Shown here in pieces: positions 19,297-27,765 of a stretch of DNA of 64,000 bases. The first letter of the stretch is position 1; every line of letters begins with the position of its first letter. The stretch comes from RAM1 sp943372515 (lineage in GTDB: Bacteria > Pseudomonadota > Gammaproteobacteria > Burkholderiales > Burkholderiaceae_C). A program made the translations under genes and the position numbers. The stretch covers positions 1 to 64,000 of the forward strand of contig CALRYY010000007.1 of NCBI GenBank assembly GCA_943372515.1, written 5' to 3'. The notes below the pieces were generated by a model, which saw nothing but the letters and a program-made list of their open reading frames with translations, was not told the origin of the DNA and did no database searches.

Positions 19297-20286
19297 TCAG
19301 ATGCTGTAGCTCTCGTACGTGGCCGGGTGAAAAACCTCATTCAGCGGCACGTGGCGCGACGACAGGCCCTGGGAGTGGTGATAGCGCAGGAAGGTTTCCA
19401 GGGTAGGCTGGTTTTGCGCGACACCGTAGGACCAATAGTCCTCACCCATGAGACCTCGCGCCGCATGGAGTTGCTCTTCCACGAAAGGCAGGGTCACCTT
19501 GGTGGCGGAAGTGTCGCCAAGCAGTTCGAGCGCGGTGGCCTTCGACTGGCTGAAGGCCTTCATTACCGCGCCGGGCAACCACGGGTGATGCTGTGCCAGC
19601 GTATTGCGGATGCCCACCACATGCATGATCGGAAACACGCGCTTGCGGCGATAGAAGTCCTTGGCTGCTGACGTGGGGTCTTCAAACAGCCAGCCTACAT
19701 GCGGATTGCGAAGGGCCTGTGCACCCGGCGGCCGCGGTGCGATGAAAGCGTCTATCTCGCCTTCGTCAAGCATCTGCGTGATGGTCTTTCCCTCGGGCGC
19801 GCTTTCCAGTCGGACGTCCACAGGAAGTTCCACCCGGATTTTCTCCGGGCGTCCCGGCGTATCGATTCCTCCGCTCAACCAAGTCACGTCAGAAGGCTTG
19901 ACGCCGTATTCATCTTCGAGCAGGGCCCTCGCCCACACGATGGCGGTGAGCTGGTATTCGGGCACGCCGATGCGGCATCCCTTTAAGTCTTCCGGCTTTT
20001 TTATGCGGTCGCGGCGGACGTAGATGGACGTATGGCGGAACGCGCGCGACAGAAACACAGGTACAGCGATGTAGGGCGATTCACCGCGCGAATGCTTGAC
20101 CAGGTAGCTGGAAAACGACAACTCTGCGATATCAAAGTCCTGGCTGCGCATGGCTCTGAAAAACATTTCCTCCGGATTCAGCAGCATGTACACCGGATCG
20201 ACACCATCGATCTGCACCCTGCCATCATAAAGAGGGCGCGTGCGGTCATAGTCCCCCATTGCAACGGAAAGTTGAAGCTTGGCCAT
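19297..20286 (-). CDS. pht5: 4,5-Dihydroxyphthalate decarboxylase
   Basis: Predicted to convert 4,5-dihydroxyphthalate to protocatechuate. The 329-aa protein has the periplasmic-binding-protein-like fold of the Pht5 group but no signal peptide, consistent with a cytoplasmic enzyme. Recognisable family segments include MGDYDRTRPLYDG at the N-terminus, ELSFSSYL and the C-terminal HPATYESYS. The ATG at 20286 is preceded by AAGGA 8-9 nt upstream; the longer frame upstream runs into pht3. The gap to the dioxygenase gene is 11 bp. Homologues are sometimes misannotated as ABC solute-binding proteins. Confidence 0.88.
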   Translation of the reverse strand: MAKLQLSVAMGDYDRTRPLYDGRVQIDGVDPVYMLLNPEEMFFRAMRSQDFDIAELSFSSYLVKHSRGESPYIAVPVFLSRAFRHTSIYVRRDRIKKPEDLKGCRIGVPEYQLTAIVWARALLEDEYGVKPSDVTWLSGGIDTPGRPEKIRVELPVDVRLESAPEGKTITQMLDEGEIDAFIAPRPPGAQALRNPHVGWLFEDPTSAAKDFYRRKRVFPIMHVVGIRNTLAQHHPWLPGAVMKAFSQSKATALELLGDTSATKVTLPFVEEQLHAARGLMGEDYWSYGVAQNQPTLETFLRYHHSQGLSSRHVPLNEVFHPATYESYSI

Positions 20287-20297
20287 CTGGATATCCT

Positions 20298-21611
20298 TTA
20301 TGCCTGGATCTGGTAGCCAGCGTCGCCCACAGACTCTTGCTCGTGCCAGACATGCCGAGCGTCGTAGGTGCGCCAATCTACGGTCTTTGGAACGACCGCC
20401 TGGTAGGCGCAGACATCGGGTGAAATGGATTCGCCGCCGGTGCCGATCACCGTGCCGCCCGCCAAGAATGTGTCCAGCGCCTCAAGCATCTGCTTGCGGA
20501 ACTCGACCACCGCAACATCACTGGCCCCCAGGCGATCGCGCGTGCGGTCCGCGATCGGGCCCATCGTGACCCACATGGCCAAATCCTGGTTCGGAAAGCC
20601 GGTGATCCCCGTGAAGTTGCCGGCCTTCATAGCCTGTCGGTCCTGCCAGAACAGGTTCTCGCGGGTGCGCAGTGGCTTGTACAACGGATCGAGATCGACG
20701 CCCACCTGCTGGCGCAGGAACTTGCGCCAGGTGTCGGTCTCGGGAGTCAGTGCGGGATGGCCCCAGGCAATGAAATAGAACGCCGTGGAGGTATCGTCCC
20801 TGGGGACGTTGATGTTCGCCACGTTGTACAGGTTGTTCGGCGGAATCAGGGCTGTGGCCGGCGCCACGAACACGGTGGTTCGGATGTACTCATGCGTTGC
20901 GGAGTTCGTGATCGGCCGGCGCAGTGCCGCATATCTGAACCCGTAGCCGGTGCGCTGCACCTGCATGCGCGGCGCCTTGTCCGTGGAGGGCCGCAGCCAG
21001 GTCTTGTCCGTGGCCTTGGCGCCATCGACGCGAGCGGGCACCATGTCGGAAGAATGCAGGCTGGAACTGTGGGCGGAATCGATCGCGCCCTCGAGCACCT
21101 GCGCCCAGTTGCAGGGCAGGATTGTCTTGGCGATGCTGACGCGGGCATCTTCATTGGGCGCCCACGCCGGCGGCCGGAATTCGGGCACCGACTCAGCCGG
21201 CCCGAACCAGGCCCACACCAGGCCAGCCCATTCCTGGACCGGAAAGACCTTGTGCTTTACCCTGTCGGCCATGCCGCTGGCACAGGGCTCCGATGCCATT
21301 TCCAGCACATTGCCCTGCACGTCCATTTTCCAGCCGTGATAGAGGCATCGCAAGCCGCCCTCTTCATTGCGGCCAAGAACCAGCGATGCACGGCGGTGCG
21401 GGCAGAACTCCTCCATGACCCCCACACGGCCTTCAGTGTCGCGAAACACCACCAGGTCCTCGCCAAAGACACGCGCATGCACGGGTGGGCCATCAGGTTC
21501 GGAGACTTCTTCGCGCAGGCACACCGGTGTCCAGTGACGCCGCATCAGTTGGCCCATGGGCGCGTCGCCTTCGACGCGGCATAGCAAATCGTTTTCTTGC
21601 GCGGTGAGCAT
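20298..21611 (-). CDS. pht3: Phthalate 4,5-dioxygenase, oxygenase component
   Basis: Rieske non-heme iron oxygenase predicted to dihydroxylate phthalate at C4/C5. The 437-aa protein has a Rieske site C70-P-H72 ... C89-L-Y-H92 and mononuclear-iron ligands H181 and H186 in IDSAHSSSLHSSD, with the bridging Asp at 178. Long stretches near LRCLYHGWKMD and SDMVPARVDGAKATD agree with the Pht3/OphA2 type, which has a single alpha subunit. The ATG at 21611 follows AAGGA. It is the first gene of a possible internal transcription unit, since 73 bp with an operator-like palindrome separates it from the aldehyde dehydrogenase. Confidence 0.92.
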   Translation of the reverse strand: MLTAQENDLLCRVEGDAPMGQLMRRHWTPVCLREEVSEPDGPPVHARVFGEDLVVFRDTEGRVGVMEEFCPHRRASLVLGRNEEGGLRCLYHGWKMDVQGNVLEMASEPCASGMADRVKHKVFPVQEWAGLVWAWFGPAESVPEFRPPAWAPNEDARVSIAKTILPCNWAQVLEGAIDSAHSSSLHSSDMVPARVDGAKATDKTWLRPSTDKAPRMQVQRTGYGFRYAALRRPITNSATHEYIRTTVFVAPATALIPPNNLYNVANINVPRDDTSTAFYFIAWGHPALTPETDTWRKFLRQQVGVDLDPLYKPLRTRENLFWQDRQAMKAGNFTGITGFPNQDLAMWVTMGPIADRTRDRLGASDVAVVEFRKQMLEALDTFLAGGTVIGTGGESISPDVCAYQAVVPKTVDWRTYDARHVWHEQESVGDAGYQIQA

Positions 21612-21632
21612 GTTGTGATCCTTGTGTGTTTT

Positions 21633-21646
21633 GTTAGATCTCTAAG
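21633..21646. promoter_or_regulatory. Candidate MarR operator upstream of pht3
   Basis: GTTAGATCTCTAAG has half-sites TTAGA and TCTAA separated by 2 bp. It lies 22 nt upstream of the pht3 ATG and just downstream of a TATAGA -10-like hexamer on the minus strand. The same palindrome recurs before the first gene of the island (32755-32768). A MarR protein is a likely binder; this is inferred, not shown. Confidence 0.6.
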
Positions 21647-21684
21647 TTCTATACGTGCTCGCGGCCCGGCGTTGCGGCGGCGGC

Positions 21685-23172
21685 TCAGGGCGCCAGCGTG
21701 ATGTTGATGTTCTTAACCTGCGTGTAGTGCAGTAACTCTTCGAGCGATTCCTCGCGACCAATGCCCGACAGCTTGTAGCCGCCGAACGGCGCGCCGATGA
21801 AATGCCGGCTGGCATTGTTCACCCAGACGTAACCGGCCTGCACCTGCGCAGCCGCGCTATGCGCATTGGCCAGGCTGCCGGTCCAGATGGAACAGGTCAA
21901 CCCATAATCGACCGCATTGACCTGTGCCAGCATGTCCTGCGTGTCGCTCCATTTGAAGATGGACAGGATGGGGCCGAACACTTCTTCCTGCGCGATGCGC
22001 ATGTCCTGTGTCACGCCAGCGAAGATCGTGGGCTCGACGAAGAAGCCCCTGGCCAGCGCGGGATCTGCCGAGCGCTTGCCGCCGTGCAGCAGCTGCGCGC
22101 CGTCCGTGTGCGCGATGTCGATGTAACGCAGCACCTTGTCGAACTGATCCCTGGATATCAATGCACCCATGGTGGTCGCCATGTCCGTGGGCATGCCCGG
22201 CTGAAAATTCTGCACCTGCGCAAGCACGCCCTCGATGACGCGGTCATAGACCGACTCATGCACGAACAGGCGCGAGGTGGAACCGCAAGACTGTCCGCAC
22301 CAGCCGAAATTCATGCCGCCCACGGCACCGCGGATCGCGGCGTCAATGTTTGCATCGGGAAAGATGATGCAGGCGTTCTTGCCGCCAAGTTCCAGCGAAA
22401 TCTTCTTGAGCTGGTCGGCAGCAGTGCGGGCGATCGCGCGGCCCGTCGCGACACTTCCAATCAGCGCCACGTGCTGTACCAGTGGGTGCTCCACCAGCGC
22501 CTGGCCGGCGGCCGCGCCGCCGGTAACGATGTTGAGCACGCCAGGCGGAAGAATGCCTTCGATCAGTTCCATCAACCGGTAGGTGGACAGGGGCGCCTGC
22601 TGTGGCGCTTTCATCACGGCGGAATTGCCCGCGGCGATGACCGGCGCCAGCTTGCCCGCGACGAACATCAGCGGATGGTTGTAGGCCACGATGCGCGCGC
22701 AGACACCCAGGGGCTCGCGCACGGTCATGTTGATCACGCCGTCGCCCATCGGCATCGTTTCGCCCTTGATCTCGGTGACCAGCCCGGCAAAGTAATCCAC
22801 CTGCGCGGCGGCCGCGAGCGCATCGCCCGCCATCTCCTTGACCGGGTTGCCGCAATTGGCGGCGTCGATCATCGCGAGCTCACCAGCGTTGTCGCGCAGC
22901 ACTTGCGCTATGAGGCGCATCAGAGCCGCGCGCTCCAGCGGCTTGACCTGGCGCCATACTTCGAAGCCCTTCTGCGCCTCCTTGACCACGGCCTGCACAT
23001 CGGACGCATCCGCCTCCGCGCACGGACCCAGTGACTCGCCGGTGGCGGGGTTCCATGTATCGCGGTAACCGCCGTGAGGTTCCGTCCACTGACCGCCAGC
23101 ATAGAGCTGGCGGTGGCGTGGCAACACGGCTGCAATGGCCGGCGCAATCGTACTGGCTAGGGTCTTTTCCAT
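21685..23172 (-). CDS. Aldehyde dehydrogenase, probable 2-formylbenzoate dehydrogenase (PhdK role)
   Basis: NAD(P)-dependent aldehyde dehydrogenase of 495 aa with general base E261 (LELGGK) and nucleophile C296 (GQSCGS). In this context it most plausibly oxidises 2-carboxybenzaldehyde to phthalate, linking the hydratase-aldolase to the phthalate dioxygenase. The superfamily is broad, so the substrate comes from neighbourhood rather than motif. I chose the ATG at 23172; a TTG at 23181 would overlap the upstream MarR stop (TTGA) but has no well-spaced Shine-Dalgarno sequence. It is the last gene before a 73-bp gap holding the operator-like palindrome. Confidence 0.82.
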   Translation of the reverse strand: MEKTLASTIAPAIAAVLPRHRQLYAGGQWTEPHGGYRDTWNPATGESLGPCAEADASDVQAVVKEAQKGFEVWRQVKPLERAALMRLIAQVLRDNAGELAMIDAANCGNPVKEMAGDALAAAAQVDYFAGLVTEIKGETMPMGDGVINMTVREPLGVCARIVAYNHPLMFVAGKLAPVIAAGNSAVMKAPQQAPLSTYRLMELIEGILPPGVLNIVTGGAAAGQALVEHPLVQHVALIGSVATGRAIARTAADQLKKISLELGGKNACIIFPDANIDAAIRGAVGGMNFGWCGQSCGSTSRLFVHESVYDRVIEGVLAQVQNFQPGMPTDMATTMGALISRDQFDKVLRYIDIAHTDGAQLLHGGKRSADPALARGFFVEPTIFAGVTQDMRIAQEEVFGPILSIFKWSDTQDMLAQVNAVDYGLTCSIWTGSLANAHSAAAQVQAGYVWVNNASRHFIGAPFGGYKLSGIGREESLEELLHYTQVKNINITLAP

Positions 23173-23177
23173 GGTGC

Positions 23178-23807
23178 TCAATTCCCGGCTTTTTTGTGGG
23201 CGGCTCCGGCGCGCGTTCGAACCTGCGAACTGCGCACCAGCGCGGGGCGGGGACGCCCATTGCTTCGCCCGCCGGACAAAGACTCATTGGCTGCCAGATC
23301 AGCAGCGGGTGCCACCACATCCACGCATGCGCCGGCCAATTGCTGGTGAACCGATGCCAGTCCCAACATCATGGCAATCCGCTGCGGCTCGGACATCGCG
23401 GCATGCATGGACCGGTTGACATCGGTGGCGACGCCCAGCAGTTCCCTCTTCAGGCCCCGCGCCCGCGCGGTGAGGTTGACGCACATTCGGCGCTTGTCAT
23501 TCGGGTCGCGCTCACGCTTCACCAGGCCCAGCTTTTCCATCGTCCGAAGCGTCATCATCAGAGGAGGCTCCGCAAGGCCCAGCGTCGCGCTGAGTTCGCG
23601 CTGCGACACGCCATCCTGCTGCCACAACGCGCGCAGCACGAACCAGCAACTACCCGGAATACCGTAGGGTGCCAACCGGGCGTACAGCACGCGCTTGACG
23701 TAGCGCGCGGTGTCGCAGATGAGAAAGCCAAGGCTGTCCCCCAACTGAGGCAGCGAAACGCCGGCGGGCGTCGCCGCAGTACGTGCCATCTTCTGCCCTG
23801 CGGTCAC
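23178..23807 (-). CDS. MarR-family transcriptional regulator (internal to island)
   Basis: A 209-aa protein with a MarR winged helix: VSQRELSATLGLAEPPLMMT is the recognition region and VKRERDPNDKRRMCVNLT the wing with the canonical D-x-R. The ~35-residue C-terminal tail is basic, rich in Arg/Gly/Ala and probably disordered. The GTG start at 23807 overlaps the stop of the oxygenase large-subunit gene (GTGA), so it is co-translated with catabolic genes rather than transcribed divergently. It is a different paralogue from the MarR at 16615-17136; which one binds the two palindromes cannot be told from sequence. Confidence 0.88.
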   Translation of the reverse strand: MTAGQKMARTAATPAGVSLPQLGDSLGFLICDTARYVKRVLYARLAPYGIPGSCWFVLRALWQQDGVSQRELSATLGLAEPPLMMTLRTMEKLGLVKRERDPNDKRRMCVNLTARARGLKRELLGVATDVNRSMHAAMSEPQRIAMMLGLASVHQQLAGACVDVVAPAADLAANESLSGGRSNGRPRPALVRSSQVRTRAGAAHKKAGN

Positions 23808-25120
23808 TGCGTACCCCGTACCTGGCCGTACATCACGCGGCGGTAGTACTCGTAGAAGCCGCGGATCGGCCCTTCGGTCACCATGTTCCCGTCCTCCGGT
23901 GCCGCGCCCTCGCGTCCACCCAGTTCCACGACGGCAATGTGCGAGGGATTGGCACGGATGCCCGAGCCAGAGTACTCCAGAACCTCGGTGTCGTCGATCG
24001 ACACGAAGCCGGAGGGCCCCGTGAGATTGGCCTGGCGTAGCCGGCGCAAAGTCGTCTCCTCGCTGTCGTCTTCATAGCCGAAATAAGTCCACTCCAGCTC
24101 GAACTCGTCCGGACCACGAGGAATGACATAGCGCATCTGCAGGCTGTTGCCCTGCTGCTGCAGCACCAGGTCCGGGAACACCGTCTGGATCTGGATCGTC
24201 ACGTCGTCCTCATACTCCTTGGCAGCCGACACAAGGTTCATATCGTTGAGCTTGAGATCCTTTCGGAAAGACTTCATGTCCTCGGCGCCGCCGCCGCTGC
24301 CGGCCTGGCTCTCCGAGTTGCGGATCGATGCGAACACGTTGTGGGCCAAGGTTCGTTCGTCGGTCACCGTAACGCCCTTCTGGTCAATGCGGTATAGGCC
24401 AAAACTGATCAGGAAAACATGCAGCAGCGACGCGTGGTACGGGTCCTTGATGTTCTCCATGTACAGCTTCCAGTTGCCCTTGATGCGCTGGCGCTGGTGG
24501 CCCAGGATCTTGGTTTTTCGCCCATTGAAGATGCGTGTGATGTACTCGTAGTTGCCTTCGCCCAGATACTCGCGCATCGCGGGGGCGCTGTGGTCGAAGG
24601 TGGCGAAGATGCAGCCATTGACGCTCTCGGCCTTTAGTACGCGCAGGCCGTGCTGCTTGGTGTCGAAGTCGGCAGGGAATCCGCCCTTGCCCTTGACGCC
24701 ACGCTTGAAAGGCACGCCCATCAGGTTGCCTTTGAGGTCATAGGTCCATTGGTGGTAGGGACACATGATCTCCTTTTGCGTGCCGTACGCGGCCTGGCAA
24801 ATTTCCACCCCACGGTGCGCGCAACTGTTGAGCAGCACGCTGAGCTCGCCGTTGTCCGCACGGGTCACGATCACGGATCGCTCGCCGATCGTCGCGCGCT
24901 TGAAGTCGCCCGGGTTGGGTATCTCGCTTTCAAGGCCGACCATGTGCCAGTGCGGCCCATAGAAGACCACTTCCAGTTCGCGGCGGTAATTATCTTGGTC
25001 CGTATACACCCAAAGAGGGATGCGCGAACTGTCCTCGCGCGGCCAGATCTTGATCGGGCGCAGTTCGGAGGCGGCTTGGCCTGTGGCGCCAGCGTCGGCG
25101 CGGGGGCATGCTTGGTTCAT
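23804..25120 (-). CDS. Rieske oxygenase alpha subunit, salicylate 5-hydroxylase (NagG)-like
   Basis: Catalytic subunit of a multicomponent ring hydroxylase, 438 aa. The Rieske ligands are C100-A-H102 and C120-P-Y-H123. The iron site is D226-P-Y-H229-A-S-L-L-H234, matching the NIKDPYH pattern of NagG. The segments IPNPGDFKR and NGRKTKILG also fit NagG and related benzoate-type hydroxylases. NagG-type enzymes act as monooxygenases on hydroxy- or aminobenzoates. Beside a 1-hydroxy-2-naphthoate dioxygenase-like gene, hydroxylation of 2-naphthoate is an attractive hypothesis. Start: ATG 25120 with GAAGGA upstream; the beta-subunit gene lies 13 bp upstream. Confidence 0.88.
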   Translation of the reverse strand: MNQACPRADAGATGQAASELRPIKIWPREDSSRIPLWVYTDQDNYRRELEVVFYGPHWHMVGLESEIPNPGDFKRATIGERSVIVTRADNGELSVLLNSCAHRGVEICQAAYGTQKEIMCPYHQWTYDLKGNLMGVPFKRGVKGKGGFPADFDTKQHGLRVLKAESVNGCIFATFDHSAPAMREYLGEGNYEYITRIFNGRKTKILGHQRQRIKGNWKLYMENIKDPYHASLLHVFLISFGLYRIDQKGVTVTDERTLAHNVFASIRNSESQAGSGGGAEDMKSFRKDLKLNDMNLVSAAKEYEDDVTIQIQTVFPDLVLQQQGNSLQMRYVIPRGPDEFELEWTYFGYEDDSEETTLRRLRQANLTGPSGFVSIDDTEVLEYSGSGIRANPSHIAVVELGGREGAAPEDGNMVTEGPIRGFYEYYRRVMYGQVRGTQ

Positions 25121-25133
25121 GATTTCAAGTCCT

Positions 25134-25607
25134 TCAAACGGGATAGACCAGTGCGCCCGCGAGCAGATCGGTGTCGAACACCACGACCCGCTCACGGAAC
25201 TTCAGTTCGGGTCCGCGCACATCGATCACATCGAATGTTCGGCCCACCAGCTGGAGCTGGGTCGTGCCATCGACAAGCGTCTGGTAGACGGCCAGCATGC
25301 TTCGTGCGCGCACTGCTGATTCATCACTGCTCACGACGCGCGCGCCGCTCACAATATGGGTCAGGCTGCGGGCGGAATAGACGAGCGTTTCCCTGATGGC
25401 TGCGACGCGGTCTGCCAGGGCACCCTTGCTCTCGGCAAACATGGGGCCGATCCTGTGGCCCCGGTCATGGTTGGGGCGCGAAACGATGCGGTAGAGACAA
25501 TCGTCAGTGAAATAGTCCGGCCATTTTGAGATTTCGAGGTCGCAAAGTGTTTCGGCGTAGCGCGTGTACAAGTCCACCACACGCAGCTGCATGGATTGGT
25601 CGTTCAT
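25134..25607 (-). CDS. Rieske oxygenase beta (small) subunit
   Basis: Structural subunit partnering the large subunit downstream. The 157-aa NTF2-like chain shows the family pattern: an N-terminal helix with YAETLCDLEISKWPDYF, the DDCLYRIV strand, and a C-terminal strand with FRERVVVFDTDLL. It starts 3 nt after the PhdI-like gene's stop, so it is part of the same transcript. Its presence argues for an alpha3beta3 NagGH-type enzyme rather than a phthalate-dioxygenase-type alpha-only oxygenase. Confidence 0.87.
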   Translation of the reverse strand: MNDQSMQLRVVDLYTRYAETLCDLEISKWPDYFTDDCLYRIVSRPNHDRGHRIGPMFAESKGALADRVAAIRETLVYSARSLTHIVSGARVVSSDESAVRARSMLAVYQTLVDGTTQLQLVGRTFDVIDVRGPELKFRERVVVFDTDLLAGALVYPV

Positions 25608-25610
25608 GGC

Positions 25611-26750
25611 TTACCCCTTTTGCGCAGCAAGAGGTGCGGCGCCGGATTTTTTGTGGGCGTGCAGCGGCGGCGGTGGGGAGGGATGGCGCCCGACATGAGA
25701 CTCGGGCTCTTCCCGGTACAGCTGCGCGGCCTGCAACAGCGGCGCGTCACTCACGCTGAACAGCGTCGCACCCTTGCCCTGACCCAGCGGCCTGTGCTCA
25801 TGCCACATCCACGTAGGCACAACAAAGACGTCGCGCGGCCCCCAGTGCAATTCGGTGTCGCCGATAAGCGTGCTGCCCTCGCCCTCGATCACGTAGTACA
25901 CAGTGCTGGCGCTGCGGCGGTGTTGCTGACCGACAAAGCCGGGGCGAAGCCGCTGCACGCAGCAGCGAAGTGTAGGAAGGGTGGACCCACCCGTTGTTGG
26001 GTCCACGTACTCCAGGATGACGTCGTCGTAGGGGCTGGCCGGCCCGCCCTCGCAGAACAAGTCCAATTGCCGTTTCACGTCAGCCCAAGGATAGCGGCGC
26101 GGCAACGCGCCGCCCACCGGTTGCTCCCACATGGGCCTGACGATGCCAGTCCGTTCGCTCGAATATTCGTGGCGCTCCGGGCGCATTGGCTGCGTGGTGT
26201 TGCCCAGCGGCTGATAGGCCATCTGGCCGAGCGACAGCATCAGCGGCACATCAAGCACGTCCAGCCAGACGCCCAGCCCGTTGCTCTCGTTATGGTGGTC
26301 GTGCCACGTCCAGGCAGGCGTCAGTACAAGGTCGTGAGTCTCCATCGGCAGCACCTCGCCGTTGACAACGGTAAAGAGCTTGGGATCGCCGTCCATCACG
26401 AAACGCAGGGCCGAGATCGGGTGGCGGTGCGCCCAGGCCACCTCGCCTGGCTTGACCGCCTGCATGCCCGCCAGGATGGTCTGCGACGTGCCGCCGCGCT
26501 CCAGACCCGGGTTGATGAAGGACAGATTGCGGCGCGCCGTGAAGCTTTCCTGCATCACGTCGCAAGCCTCCATCAGCTTGCGCTGTACTACGTCCCACTT
26601 CCACAGCATCGGAATCGCCATGGTCTTGGGGCCGTCGATCAGACGCTCCAGCATCTCGTCGTACTGCCACTGGCCGCGTATGGAGACCTCGGCAAGGTCC
26701 TTGTCGAAATTCGCCAGTGACTTGACCGGCATCTTGGGATTGGCGCTCAT
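25611..26750 (-). CDS. phdI: Gentisate/1-hydroxy-2-naphthoate dioxygenase-type ring-cleaving bicupin
   Basis: Fe(II) bicupin dioxygenase of 379 aa, close to the length of Nocardioides PhdI. The first cupin has the ligand motif AWAHRHPISALRF; the second has GQQHRRSASTVYYVIEGEG. Family members cleave gentisate, salicylate or 1-hydroxy-2-naphthoate. Immediately upstream in the transcript is a carboxybenzalpyruvate-type hydratase-aldolase, and downstream are formylbenzoate- and phthalate-type enzymes. Cleavage of 1-hydroxy-2-naphthoate to trans-2'-carboxybenzalpyruvate therefore fits best. Start ATG 26750 (MSANPKMPV); the long in-frame extension upstream is antisense to the aldolase gene. The Pro/His/Lys-rich tail is unusual. 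Gentisate dioxygenase is the main alternative. Confidence 0.82.
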   Translation of the reverse strand: MSANPKMPVKSLANFDKDLAEVSIRGQWQYDEMLERLIDGPKTMAIPMLWKWDVVQRKLMEACDVMQESFTARRNLSFINPGLERGGTSQTILAGMQAVKPGEVAWAHRHPISALRFVMDGDPKLFTVVNGEVLPMETHDLVLTPAWTWHDHHNESNGLGVWLDVLDVPLMLSLGQMAYQPLGNTTQPMRPERHEYSSERTGIVRPMWEQPVGGALPRRYPWADVKRQLDLFCEGGPASPYDDVILEYVDPTTGGSTLPTLRCCVQRLRPGFVGQQHRRSASTVYYVIEGEGSTLIGDTELHWGPRDVFVVPTWMWHEHRPLGQGKGATLFSVSDAPLLQAAQLYREEPESHVGRHPSPPPPLHAHKKSGAAPLAAQKG

Positions 26751-26770
26751 GTTTGTGTCCTTGTCGTTGA

Positions 26771-27736
26771 TCAGGTGCCGGCGAATTCGCGTTGCAGTTC
26801 CGCCCAGCGACGCCCGCAGATGCGCGAGCCTTCCACGTAGTCTTCTGGCGCTTCCAGGTAGGGAGGACGCGATGGGCCCGGCCTGAACAGGCCCGCTTCC
26901 TCGAAGCGCACATGCCCGAGCTGGATGCTGTAGTCCATGAACTTGGACATGTCTCCGCCCGGGAACATGGCCCGCACTGCCCAGTTCACTTTCTCGCTGA
27001 TGGCCTTGGCCTTTTCCCATTCTCCGGCGAGGATGGCATTGCGCAGCGCCATCAGCGGCGCGGGAGCGCAAGCGACTCCGCCCGACCAGCAAGCCTGCGC
27101 CTGCTTCGGATACTCGCGCGCCAGTGCGCACCAGTCCACGTCCAGCGGCAGCAGGCGCATCTTGTCCCCGATCTCCAGCAGGTCGGGCACCAGCGCAGGG
27201 CCGCCGACATGCTTGGATGCAACCACTTCGGGAATCTCGGCTAGTGCTCGGTAAACTTCGCGCGAAATCTTTCCCTTGAACGCCGACGGGTTGTCATACA
27301 CCACCAGCGGTACGCCGGGCAGCGCATGTGCCACGTCCTGGTAGAAACGAAGGATGGCCTTGTCATCCATGGCCAGCCACATCGGGCGACCCACAAACAG
27401 GCCGTCAGCGCCGATCTCTACCAGTTCGCGCCCGCGTGTGATGGTGTCGCGCGTGTTGAGGGTAGTCACGCCGGCAAACACGGGCCGCTTGCCGCCGACA
27501 GTGCGCACCACTGTCTGCACGAAGGTGCGCAACTCTTCGGCCGTGAGCGTGGCGCACTCGCCGAAGGTACCGGTCGTCATGATCACGTCCACACCCGCAT
27601 CGACGACGGCGCGCACCATCTTTTCGGTTTCCGCAATCTCGATCGTCTGCGTGGCGCTCCAGCTCTGCGCGTCCGCGGTGGCCGGCGTGGGCACGATGCC
27701 CACCAAACCGCGAATGTCATGCATCGTCAATTTCAT
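26771..27736 (-). CDS. phdJ: trans-2'-Carboxybenzalpyruvate hydratase-aldolase (PhdJ/NahE group)
   Basis: Class I aldolase of the DHDPS/NAL superfamily, 321 aa. The Schiff-base lysine lies in VVASKHVGG and the partner tyrosine in VVYDNPSAF; TTGTFGECATL is the family's substrate-binding loop. The PhdJ/NahE group hydrates aromatic benzalpyruvates and cleaves them to an aldehyde and pyruvate. With the neighbouring PhdI-like dioxygenase the predicted products are 2-formylbenzoate and pyruvate. It is 20 bp upstream of the dioxygenase gene and 29 bp downstream of the ABC transporter ATPase. True dihydrodipicolinate synthase is unlikely, given the motifs and location. Confidence 0.87.
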   Translation of the reverse strand: MKLTMHDIRGLVGIVPTPATADAQSWSATQTIEIAETEKMVRAVVDAGVDVIMTTGTFGECATLTAEELRTFVQTVVRTVGGKRPVFAGVTTLNTRDTITRGRELVEIGADGLFVGRPMWLAMDDKAILRFYQDVAHALPGVPLVVYDNPSAFKGKISREVYRALAEIPEVVASKHVGGPALVPDLLEIGDKMRLLPLDVDWCALAREYPKQAQACWSGGVACAPAPLMALRNAILAGEWEKAKAISEKVNWAVRAMFPGGDMSKFMDYSIQLGHVRFEEAGLFRPGPSRPPYLEAPEDYVEGSRICGRRWAELQREFAGT

Positions 27737-27765
27737 GTGTGCTCCAGTTGTCTTCGCGTTGACGG

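Noticed and set aside
19297..20286. Annotation of this gene as an ABC solute-binding protein
   Set aside because: The fold is binding-protein-like but it has no signal peptide. Its motifs and its position between pht3 and pht2 fit 4,5-dihydroxyphthalate decarboxylase.
26771..27736. Dihydrodipicolinate synthase (lysine synthesis)
   Set aside because: It belongs to the same superfamily, but the TTGTFGE loop, the adjacent ring-cleaving bicupin and its position within the catabolic operon indicate a PhdJ/NahE-type hydratase-aldolase.
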